Below are positions 27,642-35,744 of a DNA stretch of 64,000 bases, one piece after another. Origin of the DNA: RGIG3528 sp045629005. Lineage in GTDB: Bacteria; Bacillota; Clostridia; Lachnospirales; Lachnospiraceae. Under the pieces are notes generated by a model, which worked only from the letters and a program-made list of their open reading frames with translations, was not told the DNA's origin and ran no database searches. Location of the stretch: contig JAZQQJ010000050.1 in the NCBI GenBank assembly GCA_045629005.1, positions 1 to 64,000 on the forward strand, given 5' to 3'. The position numbers were made by a program, and so were the translations under genes. The stretch's first letter is position 1; each line of letters opens with the position of its first letter.

Positions 27642-28771
27642 TATCTTCCACCTCCCGAATAACGAATTCTGGGATCAAGAAATGCTAACGCAATATCGGA
27701 AAGGAGGATGCCGATAACTACGAGGATTGCCTGCACCATAACAATACCGCCGGCAAGATACATATCCTGAACCTTTAAAGCTTCAAAGAGAACCGGTCCC
27801 TGAATCTGCATGTTAAGGACCATAGCCGTAACCGTTGAGCCTGAGAAAAGGCTTGAAAGAACTCCACCTAAGCCCGAAACCGTGGGGTTCATGGCTGCTC
27901 TGAAGCAGTATTTCATGATGATTTTACGCTCCGAAAGGCCTTTTGCTCTCGCTGTCAGAGTGTACTGCTGGGCAACCTCATCAAGCATCTGCGCACGCAC
28001 GGACCTGATGATACCGCATGTGCCGGATGTTCCGATTACGATGATGGGGATTATCATTCTCTTCATGAAGTCCCCGAAGTTGTACAGGTGAATGCCGTTT
28101 TCCATCATGTCCTTTGTAAAAAGACCGACGTTCGCATTGCCTGTCCATTTATACGATAAATACATAAGTACAATTGCCAAAATGAAGTTCGGAATTGCAG
28201 CCCCGAGGAAACCGATTATTGAAAATGTATAGTCTCCCGCAGAATACTGATGCGTTGATGAATAGACTGCAATTGGAATCGAGACGACATACTGGAATAG
28301 CATGATTATGGCCGTAACAAGAACGGTCAGACCAAGCTTGTCGTCAATAACATCCCAAACGTTACGGCTGTAAGCAAAGGAGTACTTCCAGTCGTGATGT
28401 GAATGATAAAGTCTGTAATACTGTGAATCCGTAGGCGTCCAGATGATTCCCTTAATCCACTTTGCATACTGGATTGGGAACGGATCGTCAATGCCATACT
28501 CCGAGCGAAGTGCTGCTGCATATTCTTCATCAACTATTTCGCCTTCATCCTGAAGCTTTGATACAAGTGATGTAACATAATCTCCGGGTGGAAGCTGGAT
28601 TACAAAGAATACAAGTATGGAAATGAGGAACAATGTGGGAATGAACATAAGAAGGCGCTTCAGAATATAGCGCACAAGGTCTTTTTTGAAAAAGTCCTTA
28701 AGCTTCTCCCCAAAGCTCACCTTAACATTGTTTTCTGTTTTGTTTTCAGGTGTAAAAAATGTTTCGCCCAT
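27641..28771 (-). CDS. ABC transporter permease (OppB type)
   Basis: About 376 residues. A basic cytoplasmic start (LKDFFKKDLVRYILKR), six membrane segments and the EAA loop (YTLTARAKGLSERKIIMKY) identify an OppB/DppB-type channel subunit. The first membrane segment has the usual FIPTLFLISILVFFVIQLPPGD sense. I place the start at ATG 28771 after AAGGG. The frame is open to 28834, but that would overlap the transcript leader and has no clear ribosome binding site. It lies between the binding-protein gene and the OppC-type gene. Confidence 0.91.
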   Translation of the reverse strand: MGETFFTPENKTENNVKVSFGEKLKDFFKKDLVRYILKRLLMFIPTLFLISILVFFVIQLPPGDYVTSLVSKLQDEGEIVDEEYAAALRSEYGIDDPFPIQYAKWIKGIIWTPTDSQYYRLYHSHHDWKYSFAYSRNVWDVIDDKLGLTVLVTAIIMLFQYVVSIPIAVYSSTHQYSAGDYTFSIIGFLGAAIPNFILAIVLMYLSYKWTGNANVGLFTKDMMENGIHLYNFGDFMKRMIIPIIVIGTSGTCGIIRSVRAQMLDEVAQQYTLTARAKGLSERKIIMKYCFRAAMNPTVSGLGGVLSSLFSGSTVTAMVLNMQIQGPVLFEALKVQDMYLAGGIVMVQAILVVIGILLSDIALAFLDPRIRYSGGGR

Positions 28772-28839
28772 AAGAAAACCCTTCTTTAAAGGTTTCACGG
28801 GAAGCGGCGAACCGCCCCCCGTGAAGAAAGTCATTGTAA

Positions 28840-30897
28840 TTAATTCTCTTTGAACATTGTCCAGAAGTGGAGAATGTTTGCGTACTGATAAAGGTCATCA
28901 CTTACAACATAATCCGGAATGTTGTGAAGCTTGTTTGTTACGATACGGTATGTGCTGTCGGCCTTAAGGTAAGAAATCGACCAGAGGTTCTTCTCGTGAA
29001 GGTCATAGATACCCTGAGCATATTTATCTCTTTCAGCCTGATCCTCCGTAGAAGCCCACTTTTCATAGAGAGCAACGAGTTCAGCCATATCACCTTCAGG
29101 CTTAACGCCTCTTTCACCCTTTGTCTGGTAATATGTACCGTATTCACCGTACCACTCTGCTGCCTGTGCGTTAGGAACGAAAGGAGCTGTTCTGGAAGCA
29201 AGTGAAAGGGCACCTACTGCTGTATGAGGATTAAGAGATGCGTACCATGTATTGTTGTCGATTTCCTGATCGTATGCACCAACTTCGAGTTCCTTAAGAG
29301 CTGTCTTTAAGCCAACTGCTCTGTAGTACTGCTCAAGGATAGGGAAGGATGTTGCAGCGCCTGAATCCGTGTATGAAAGAAATACGATTTCAACATCTGA
29401 ACCGTCTGCGAAATTATAGAAGCCGTCATCGCCCATTACAAGGCCGCAGCCCTCAAGAAGGCTCTTAGCCTTTGCAACATCGTACTCTGTCCACTTCATT
29501 TCCCACTCAGCATCATAGCCGAAGGTGCCCTGTGCAGGTGCACACTGGCCAGGCTCTGAGAAGCCGTTGGAAATGAGTTCTGAATATTCGTTACGATCAA
29601 CAGAGATTGAAATAGCCTGTCTGAAATCTGCGTTTGCAAAAAGCTTCTGATAGTTGGCATCTGTGCATGTCTGGTTGAATGTAACCTGACCGCCGCCCCA
29701 GTTACCGGATGTCATTGTGTACAGTGTGGATGTGCCGCCAACATCTGCAAGGATGGAAGCGATATCCTGCATTGCAACTTCAATCATATCGATTTCGCCT
29801 GAACGGAAAGCAAGCTGATCCTGACCTTCTTCAGAGTATGTAATGAAGTCGATAGCGTCGCAGTAAGGAAGCTGCTGACCTTCAGCATCAACCTTCCAGA
29901 AGTATGCATTACGTTCAAATACGCAAAGCTCGCCGTTGATGTCATTAACGCCTGCCTTTGTGGAAAGAACATAAGAGTTAAGTGTAGGAATACCGGAAAC
30001 GTTCCACCAGTAATATGCTACAGCCTTACCAAGATCCTTAACGGAAGACTTCTGAATGCCCTTTGCCTGTGCGTTTGCAAGAACCTGCTCATCTGAAAGA
30101 GAGCTTCCTGCATAGAAAGACTGAGGAATGAGGTCCTCAAGGTAATGCTTGGGAGCCCAGCACCACTTGAAGTCACCGTCACGTACGAAGTCTGCTTCGT
30201 ACTTAGGTGCTGCAAATGTCCATGTTACTTCGTAATCATTAACCTTAGTAAGAACGGCGTATGTCTGATTGCCGTCAGCATCTGTCGTGAAGAGAGCCTT
30301 CCAGCTCTTCTTTGAGTCGTAGTTTGTAAGGTGGCACTGCTCATACCAGAAAACGATATCGTCTGCTGTAAAGTCAACGCCGTCAGACCACTTCATGCCT
30401 TCACGAAGTTTGAATGTCCAAACTGTAGAATCGGCATTGTGTGTGATTTCTTTAATAACGTTAGGATAATAGCTTCCATCGGAATTATAGTGGATAATGC
30501 TTTCAAGAATAGGTCTTGATGCATTCCATGAGCTGGAGCTGCCTACGAGATTAAGTGTGCCGCCGTAAGTACCGATTTCAAGCGGCTCGCCCTTAGAATT
30601 AACCTGCTCAATGAAAACATCTGACTGAACAGGAAGTCTGTCCTTAGCTTCTCCGGGAAGTCCGGGTGCACCTGTGAACTGCATTCCCTCAACAGGAACA
30701 GGTGTGGGTGTAGGTGTAGGATCTGCGGGAGCTTCCGTAACCTTCGGAGCGTCCGTAGCAGGTGTCTGCTGCTCACCCTGTGTTACACCGGGTGTAGGTG
30801 TTGTGTCTGTAGATGTTTTACCACAGCCTGCAAGCATGCTTAAACACATAAGTCCTGCAAGTGAAAGAGCAGCGAGTTTCTTAAATGTTTTTTTCAT
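28840..30897 (-). CDS. solute-binding lipoprotein (family 5, OppA-like)
   Basis: About 685 residues. The start ATG 30897 follows GGAGGG. A lipoprotein signal with lipobox L-A-G-C near residue 24 is followed by a Thr-Pro-rich tether (about residues 30-75) and a family 5 extracellular binding domain. That domain contains the usual LREGMKWSDGVDFTADDIVF block near residue 160. This family binds peptides or oligosaccharides outside the membrane and delivers them to OppBC. It is the first gene of the about 16-kb operon, has a long leader with 35-bp direct repeats and has its own promoter. Confidence 0.92.
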   Translation of the reverse strand: MKKTFKKLAALSLAGLMCLSMLAGCGKTSTDTTPTPGVTQGEQQTPATDAPKVTEAPADPTPTPTPVPVEGMQFTGAPGLPGEAKDRLPVQSDVFIEQVNSKGEPLEIGTYGGTLNLVGSSSSWNASRPILESIIHYNSDGSYYPNVIKEITHNADSTVWTFKLREGMKWSDGVDFTADDIVFWYEQCHLTNYDSKKSWKALFTTDADGNQTYAVLTKVNDYEVTWTFAAPKYEADFVRDGDFKWCWAPKHYLEDLIPQSFYAGSSLSDEQVLANAQAKGIQKSSVKDLGKAVAYYWWNVSGIPTLNSYVLSTKAGVNDINGELCVFERNAYFWKVDAEGQQLPYCDAIDFITYSEEGQDQLAFRSGEIDMIEVAMQDIASILADVGGTSTLYTMTSGNWGGGQVTFNQTCTDANYQKLFANADFRQAISISVDRNEYSELISNGFSEPGQCAPAQGTFGYDAEWEMKWTEYDVAKAKSLLEGCGLVMGDDGFYNFADGSDVEIVFLSYTDSGAATSFPILEQYYRAVGLKTALKELEVGAYDQEIDNNTWYASLNPHTAVGALSLASRTAPFVPNAQAAEWYGEYGTYYQTKGERGVKPEGDMAELVALYEKWASTEDQAERDKYAQGIYDLHEKNLWSISYLKADSTYRIVTNKLHNIPDYVVSDDLYQYANILHFWTMFKEN

Positions 30898-30935
30898 AAT
30901 GAATCCCTCCATCATTAGTAAGATGTTTAATGCTG

Positions 30936-31040
30936 TTATCGTTTGCCGATTAATCAGAAGATTAAAGTTTCCATCATTCACCGATCATTCAGAAGATTAA
31001 AGCCATTATCATTTTCTGGTTATTCAGTAAGCAGCAACTA
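30936..31040. repeat. three 35-bp direct repeats in the binding-protein leader
   Basis: Copies begin at 30936, 30971 and 31006. The shared end ATCAGAAGATTAAAG (first two) and ATTCAGTAAG (third) marks the period of exactly 35 bases. They lie between the promoter and the start codon of the binding lipoprotein, so they would be transcribed in its 5' leader. Confidence 0.75.
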
Positions 31041-31118
31041 TCCCATCTCCAATTGATGTCACATATCATATCAGTCAAAAGCACGATATGCTATGCACGT
31101 TTTGTTTTTATAGGCAAT

Positions 31119-31147
31119 ATTATATCGCATATTTTGCTTTTTGTGTA
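31119..31147 (-). promoter_or_regulatory. candidate promoter for the glycan-use operon
   Basis: On the minus strand, TACACA (31147-31142), a 17-base spacer and a perfect TATAAT (31124-31119). The -35 is weak, which would fit control by an activator such as the divergent AraC protein. Confidence 0.5.
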
Positions 31148-31330
31148 GTCCTTTTTGACAAATTTTTATGCATTTTAATGTAAACTATAACGTAATTTCA
31201 ACGTTTTTAGTGCATATTAACAACAAAACGACGACTACGCTTATCAAAATATGCAATTATTTTTCAAAATTGCCTCTTGCATTTATATTGCATCAGGTGC
31301 TATGATATGATGTAAATTACAGAAAAAGAA

Positions 31331-31972
31331 TTATATGGCTGTTTTCTGTAACTTTTTCACACTTTCATGGCCGCAAGGTTACATATTTGGCTTGGTTTTG
31401 CCGTTTTATGTAACTTTTTCACACTTTCACGGCCGCAAGGTTACATATTTGGCTTGGTTTTCGCATTTTATGTAACTTTTTCACACTTTCATGGCCGCAA
31501 GGTTACATATTTGGCTTGTTTTTGCCGTTTTATGTAACCTTTTTACACTTTCATGGCCGCAAGGTTACATATTTGGCTTGGTTTTGCCGTTTTATGTAAC
31601 CTTTTTACGCTTTCATGGCCGCAAGGTTACATATTTGGCTTGGTTTTGCCGTTTTATGTAACCTTTTCACACTTTCATGGCCGCAAGGTTACATATTTGG
31701 CTTGGTTTTGCCGTTTTATGTAACCTTTTTACACTTTCACAACCGGATGGTTACATATTTGGCTTGGTTTTGCCGTTTTATGTAACCTTTTTACACTTTC
31801 AAGGCCGCAAGGTTACATATTTGGCTTGTTTTTGCCGTTTTCTGTAACCTTTTTACACTTTCATGGCCGCAAGGTTACATATTTGGCTTGTTTTTGCCGT
31901 TTTCTGTAACCTTTTTACACTTTCACAACCGGATGGTTACATATTTGGCTTGGTTTTGCCGTTTTCTGTAAT
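31331..31972. repeat. palindromic tandem repeat array 2 (62-bp period)
   Basis: A degenerate start (31331) is followed by ten units starting at 31377, 31439, 31501, 31563, 31625, 31687, 31749, 31811, 31873 and 31935, an exact 62-bp period. The palindrome has the same left block as array 1 (GGTTACATATTTGGCTTG), the centre GTTTTGCCGTTTT and a TATGTAAC right arm. The last units have CTGTAA in the right arm. The linker is TTTTTACACTTTCATGGCCGCAA or a variant with CACAACCGGAT. As 62 is not a multiple of 3, no frame runs through it. It lies in the 1.5-kb non-coding gap between the glycan operon and the AraC gene. Confidence 0.95.
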
Positions 31973-32050
31973 TTAGTAAGGATTTAAAGATCTTGAAAAT
32001 AAGGATTTAGCATAAATGGATTGAGATTACCAGATTGCCTCATATTATCA

Positions 32051-32086
32051 CCATAGTTCACCTGTATTTTTGAGTTCAAACTATGG
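32051..32086. repeat. single hairpin between the two repeat families
   Basis: CCATAGTT and AACTATGG form an 8-bp perfect stem around a 20-base AT-rich loop. Size and shape match the array palindromes, but the sequence does not. Confidence 0.6.
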
Positions 32087-32102
32087 CCCTGCTATTGATT
32101 GA

Positions 32103-32294
32103 CTGGTAAAATTCTCAAAACCTGCTTTTTGCAAGTACGATTAATGCAACCTGCACTGGTAAACCTCCGGAAACTCACTTTTTACCAGCTGGATTTAGTC
32201 AACCTGCACCGGTAAACTTCCGGAAACTCACTTTTTACCAGCCGGATTTAATCAACCCACACCGGTAAAATCCCGATAATTTGCTGTTTACCAG
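32103..32294. repeat. second palindromic tandem repeat family (53-bp period, four units)
   Basis: Units begin at 32103, 32156, 32209 and 32262, an exact 53-bp period. Each has arms CTGGTAAA (or CCGGTAAA) and TTTACCAG, with a loop holding CTCCGGAAACTCAC in units 2-3. The right arm of unit 1 is decayed. Linkers contain GGATTTAATCAACC-type sequence. This family shares no sequence with the 62/63-bp family beside it. It ends 142 bases before the AraC start; nothing else is recognisable in that last stretch except a ribosome binding site. Confidence 0.92.
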
Positions 32295-32436
32295 TTTGAG
32301 ATAAAAACAGACTTATAAAAACAGATAAAACATTATCCTACCAGTCAGATGGCAATAAGAAGATTGCGTACCACGCCTGAGCAAACAACATATACTTATC
32401 CCAACAATTAATTCAAAACTTCGGAGGCTGTTCAAA

Positions 32437-33315
32437 ATGTTTGTAAACAATCTTGTTCAATACGAAGATGCATATCTTATCAATATAAACGAAGAAGGCG
32501 ACAATCTTTTCTACGGCTTCGATTACGATATCCGTTCTTACGCCATCAACATGGAATTCCAGCATTTCCATCAGTTTTATGAACTCTGCATACTTTTGGC
32601 ACCAAACGCCATCCACCTTCTTGAAGGTACAAAATACAACATCAAATGCTTCGACGTGGTTGCCATACGTCCAAACGTCCTGCATAGGACCTATTATCCC
32701 GAAGGTGACCCGTGCAAGCGTATTATCATTCGTTTCAATATGCCTACGAGGGGAGAAAACGTTCCTCCATTCTTATCAAAGGTTTTCTCCCTCTTCAATG
32801 AAGAGATTCCGATTTTCCGTTTCTCTCCAAAAATAAATCAGGAGCTCTACAAGCCCCTGAACGAAATATTTATGCTCGGCAAAACCCGCACCGAAGCAAA
32901 CGACCTTTGCATCCATCTCAAGTTTACCGAGTTCCTTACCATTCTCTACTCGCACATGCAGGAGAATGAATATCAGAACAATCCAAGTGACAATGCAATT
33001 GAAGGGAAAATCTACTCCATCACTTCCTACATCCACACTCATTACAGTGAGGACCTTTCCCTCGACTCCATTGCCTCTGAGTTTTTCATCAGTAACTACT
33101 ACCTATCCCACGTCTTCAAAGACGTTACCGGATTTACACTGACGGACTACATCCATATGACACGCATCCGCAATGTCCAGACAATGCTCCTCACCACGGA
33201 CAAATCCATCACCGACATAGCTTCCGCATGCGGCTTCCAAAGCTTCTCCCAGTTTAACCGCGTCTTCCGTAAGGTAGTCGGAACATCTCCCTCAAAATAC
33301 CGCCATGAGCAATAG
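32437..33315 (+). CDS. AraC-family transcriptional regulator
   Basis: A 292-residue regulator. Residues about 1-170 form a cupin-like sensor domain with sugar-binding AraC character (FQHFHQFYELCILL). Residues about 190-290 hold two helix-turn-helix motifs with SLDSIASEFFISNYYLSHVFKDVTG and ITDIASACGFQSFSQFNRVFRKVVG patterns, here given in parts of the family consensus. A CGGAGG site lies before ATG 32437. It diverges from the glycan-use operon and is its most likely regulator; that is inference. A hairpin shared with the tRNA-Thr locus lies just after its stop. Confidence 0.92.
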   Translation: MFVNNLVQYEDAYLININEEGDNLFYGFDYDIRSYAINMEFQHFHQFYELCILLAPNAIHLLEGTKYNIKCFDVVAIRPNVLHRTYYPEGDPCKRIIIRFNMPTRGENVPPFLSKVFSLFNEEIPIFRFSPKINQELYKPLNEIFMLGKTRTEANDLCIHLKFTEFLTILYSHMQENEYQNNPSDNAIEGKIYSITSYIHTHYSEDLSLDSIASEFFISNYYLSHVFKDVTGFTLTDYIHMTRIRNVQTMLLTTDKSITDIASACGFQSFSQFNRVFRKVVGTSPSKYRHEQ

Positions 33316-33337
33316 CCCGTGTCACCAAGACCGACAA

Positions 33338-33373
33338 ATCATCATTTTTTCGCTTACGCTCAAAAATAATGAT
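33338..33373. repeat. 36-bp dispersed palindrome (copy 2)
   Basis: Identical to 10488-10523. It lies between the AraC stop and the terminator of the minus-strand operon. Confidence 0.85.
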
Positions 33374-33375
33374 CT

Positions 33376-33406
33376 TCAAAAAGAGGCAGCCTATTTGGCT
33401 GCCTCT
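33376..33406 (-). terminator. Rho-independent terminator of the branched-chain operon
   Basis: On the minus strand, AGAGGCAGCC and GGCTGCCTCT (33406-33397, 33391-33382) pair fully around a 5-base loop and are followed by CTTTTTG. The hairpin overlaps the last codons and stop of the synthetase gene. Confidence 0.88.
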
Positions 33407-35064
33407 GCGTCTTCTTTACGTATTTGTGCTCTTTTGATTTTTCCGCCGAGTGTCTTCGGAAGTTCATCTACAAATTCAACGATTCTCGGGTATTTATAAG
33501 GAGCCGTTGCATGTTTTACGTGGTCCTGAAGCTCTTTAATAAGCTCGGGAGAAGGGGTATAACCCTTTGCAAGAACAACGGTTGCCTTTACTACCTGTCC
33601 TCTTACCGGATCGGGTGCCGCAGTAATGGCACACTCAACAACCGCAGGATGCTCAATAAGTGCACTCTCAACTTCAAAAGGTCCGATACGATAGCCACTG
33701 CACTTAATAACATCATCATGACGTCCTACAAAGCGGCAGTAACCGTCGTTATCCTTCCAGGCAACGTCTTTGAGATTATAGTTGCCTCCCTTAAAAGCTT
33801 CATTTGTCTGCTCTTCGTTTTTATAGTAACCGATGAAAAGACCTACAGGCGGATTGTCCTTTATGCCGCATATGGTGATTTCACCTTCTTCACCGCTCTC
33901 GCACTCGTTTCCGTCTGCGTCCATGAGTTTGATGTCATAGATGGGCGAAGGCTTTCCCATGGAGCCGGGAATGGGCTCAAACCAAGGGAAGTCCGCGAAG
34001 AGAACCGTACCTTCCGTCTGACCGAATCCTGTGCGGATTTTACCGCCGTTCGTGGCTTCCATCCAACGGTTGTAAACCTCTGCATTAAGAGGCTCACCTG
34101 CTGTTGCGAAGTTTTGGATGGACGAAAGATCGTATGACTTAACATCCTCCTGAAGCATAAAGCGGTACATGGTGGGCGGAGCGCAGAATGTCGTAAGCTT
34201 GTAGTCCTGCATCTTCTGAAGAAGATTTGTGGGCTTGAACTTAATCATATCGTATGCAAACACCGTAGCGCCGCAAATCCACTGGCCGTAAATCTTTCCC
34301 CAGCCGAACTTGGCCCAGCCGGAGTCCGAAACGCTCATATGAAGCTTGCCTTCCTGAACCTGCTGCCAGTACTTGGCGGTAACGATGTGACCAAGAGGAT
34401 GGAAGTAGTTATGAGTAACCATCTTCGGCATACCTGTTGTTCCGGAAGTAAAGTAAAGCTGCATAATATCGGTGCCCTTTGTCGCCTCATCGCCTGTAGG
34501 GCGTGAAAGCTCGTCGGAGCACTTCATGAATTCTTCGTCAAAATCAATCCATCCGTCTTTTTTAACGTTATCGACGATGGCAAACTTTGTAACGCCGGAC
34601 ATTTCTGCCTTTGCAAGTTCAATCTGGGAAATAACATACTCGTCATCAACGGCTACAATCATCTTTACGTCTGCAGCGTTTGCACGATATGCAATATCCT
34701 TCTTTGTAAGCTGAAGTGTTGCGGGGATAAGGATGACGCCAAGCTTAATAAGCGCTGTAGCAATTACCCAGTACTCCCAGCGGCGGCGAAGGATAAGAAG
34801 AACAACATCCCCCTTCTTAAGTCCGAGAGACTTAAAATAATTCGCTGCTCTGTTGGAAAGTTTGGACATTTCCTTAAAGGTAAATGTCTTCTCGTTTCCC
34901 TCTTCATCAACCCATAAAAGGCAGCGAAGATCCGGCTTCTCCTGAGCCCAGCCGTCAACAATGTCCCAACCGAAATTGAAATTTTCCGGTGCGTTTACTT
35001 TATAGTTTTTCTTGAAATCTTCGTATGAATCAAATTCTGTTCTCGGTAAAAATTTCTCTAACAT
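33391..35064 (-). CDS. acyl-CoA synthetase (AMP-forming), probable branched/short-chain acid
   Basis: About 557 residues of the ANL adenylating family, which activates a carboxylic acid to acyl-AMP and acyl-CoA. The P-loop FTSGTTGMPKMVTHN lies near residue 215, GFGQTEGTVLF near 335, YRIGPFEVESAL near 450, and the catalytic Lys in KTLGGKIKR near the end. The start ATG 35064 follows AGGAG, just after the XRE-cupin stop. Neighbours encode a 2-oxoisovalerate-type oxidoreductase and a branched-chain aminotransferase, so isobutyrate, isovalerate or 2-methylbutyrate are likely substrates (inference). It is a paralogue of the C-terminal part of the protein at 40243-42504. Confidence 0.9.
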   Translation of the reverse strand: MLEKFLPRTEFDSYEDFKKNYKVNAPENFNFGWDIVDGWAQEKPDLRCLLWVDEEGNEKTFTFKEMSKLSNRAANYFKSLGLKKGDVVLLILRRRWEYWVIATALIKLGVILIPATLQLTKKDIAYRANAADVKMIVAVDDEYVISQIELAKAEMSGVTKFAIVDNVKKDGWIDFDEEFMKCSDELSRPTGDEATKGTDIMQLYFTSGTTGMPKMVTHNYFHPLGHIVTAKYWQQVQEGKLHMSVSDSGWAKFGWGKIYGQWICGATVFAYDMIKFKPTNLLQKMQDYKLTTFCAPPTMYRFMLQEDVKSYDLSSIQNFATAGEPLNAEVYNRWMEATNGGKIRTGFGQTEGTVLFADFPWFEPIPGSMGKPSPIYDIKLMDADGNECESGEEGEITICGIKDNPPVGLFIGYYKNEEQTNEAFKGGNYNLKDVAWKDNDGYCRFVGRHDDVIKCSGYRIGPFEVESALIEHPAVVECAITAAPDPVRGQVVKATVVLAKGYTPSPELIKELQDHVKHATAPYKYPRIVEFVDELPKTLGGKIKRAQIRKEDAEAAK

Positions 35065-35081
35065 TTTCTCTCTCCTGATCA

Positions 35082-35645
35082 CTATTCCGCAATCATGGTA
35101 AGGAATGTTGCCGGCTCATTACCGTAGCACTTCTGTCCATGTTTGTATGTCGGGTTAAAATAAATACTGTCGCCTGTGTTTAAAATAATCTCTGTGTCGT
35201 CGAAGACGACCACGACAGAACCCGAAAGGACCAGATTGAATTCTTCACCCTTATGTGTAACAAGGTCCGCAGGCTTATCCGACGAATCGAGTGTAACGAT
35301 GAAGGGCTGCATAATCTTTTTTGTGAAGCGATAAGCGAGATTCTCGAACTTGTAGCCGGGATAACGGTCTGCATTCTGGCCTTCGCCTTTACGTACAACC
35401 TGATATGTACGAAGCTTTGCGCTCGTTCCGGTCATAATCTCGGAGAAATCTACTTTATAAAACTTTGCAAGTGAATAGATAACACTGATGGGCACGTTTG
35501 CGGCGCTCTCTTCATAGCCCTTGTAGGTTTCAACATCGATGCCGACTTCATCGGCAACCTCCTGCTCTGTGTATCCGCAGGCGTCTCTAAGGCCTTTGAT
35601 TCTCTCCGCAAGTTCTCTTAATTCTTCGTCCATAGCTGCCTCCAC
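35082..35645 (-). CDS. XRE-cupin transcriptional regulator
   Basis: A 187-residue protein. Residues about 8-65 form an XRE helix-turn-helix (CGYTEQEVADEVGIDVETYKGYE). Residues about 110-185 form a cupin fold (HKGEEFNLVLSGSVVVVFDD), a small-molecule sensor. XRE-cupin genes often sit beside the metabolic genes they control; here the synthetase gene follows 17 bases later. The same two-domain module is fused to a synthetase in the protein at 40243-42504. The start has an unusual upstream region of three hairpins after the ilvE stop. Confidence 0.92.
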   Translation of the reverse strand: MEAAMDEELRELAERIKGLRDACGYTEQEVADEVGIDVETYKGYEESAANVPISVIYSLAKFYKVDFSEIMTGTSAKLRTYQVVRKGEGQNADRYPGYKFENLAYRFTKKIMQPFIVTLDSSDKPADLVTHKGEEFNLVLSGSVVVVFDDTEIILNTGDSIYFNPTYKHGQKCYGNEPATFLTMIAE

Positions 35646-35661
35646 TTATTTAAAATTTAAG

Positions 35662-35725
35662 TTACGGGGCATCACCCGTAATGTCCCCCTTTGTGGGGAT
35701 ATTGCAAAGTGTGCCCCTTGGCAAT
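35662..35725. other. three short hairpins between ilvE and the XRE-cupin gene
   Basis: TTACGGG/CCCGTAA (35662-35681), TCCCC/GGGGA (35684-35699) and ATTGC/GCAAT with an inner AAG/CTT (35701-35725). None has a T-run on the minus strand, so they look like mRNA-processing or stabilising structures within the operon and not a terminator. Confidence 0.6.
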
Positions 35726-35744
35726 TTTACTATCTGTTTAAAAC

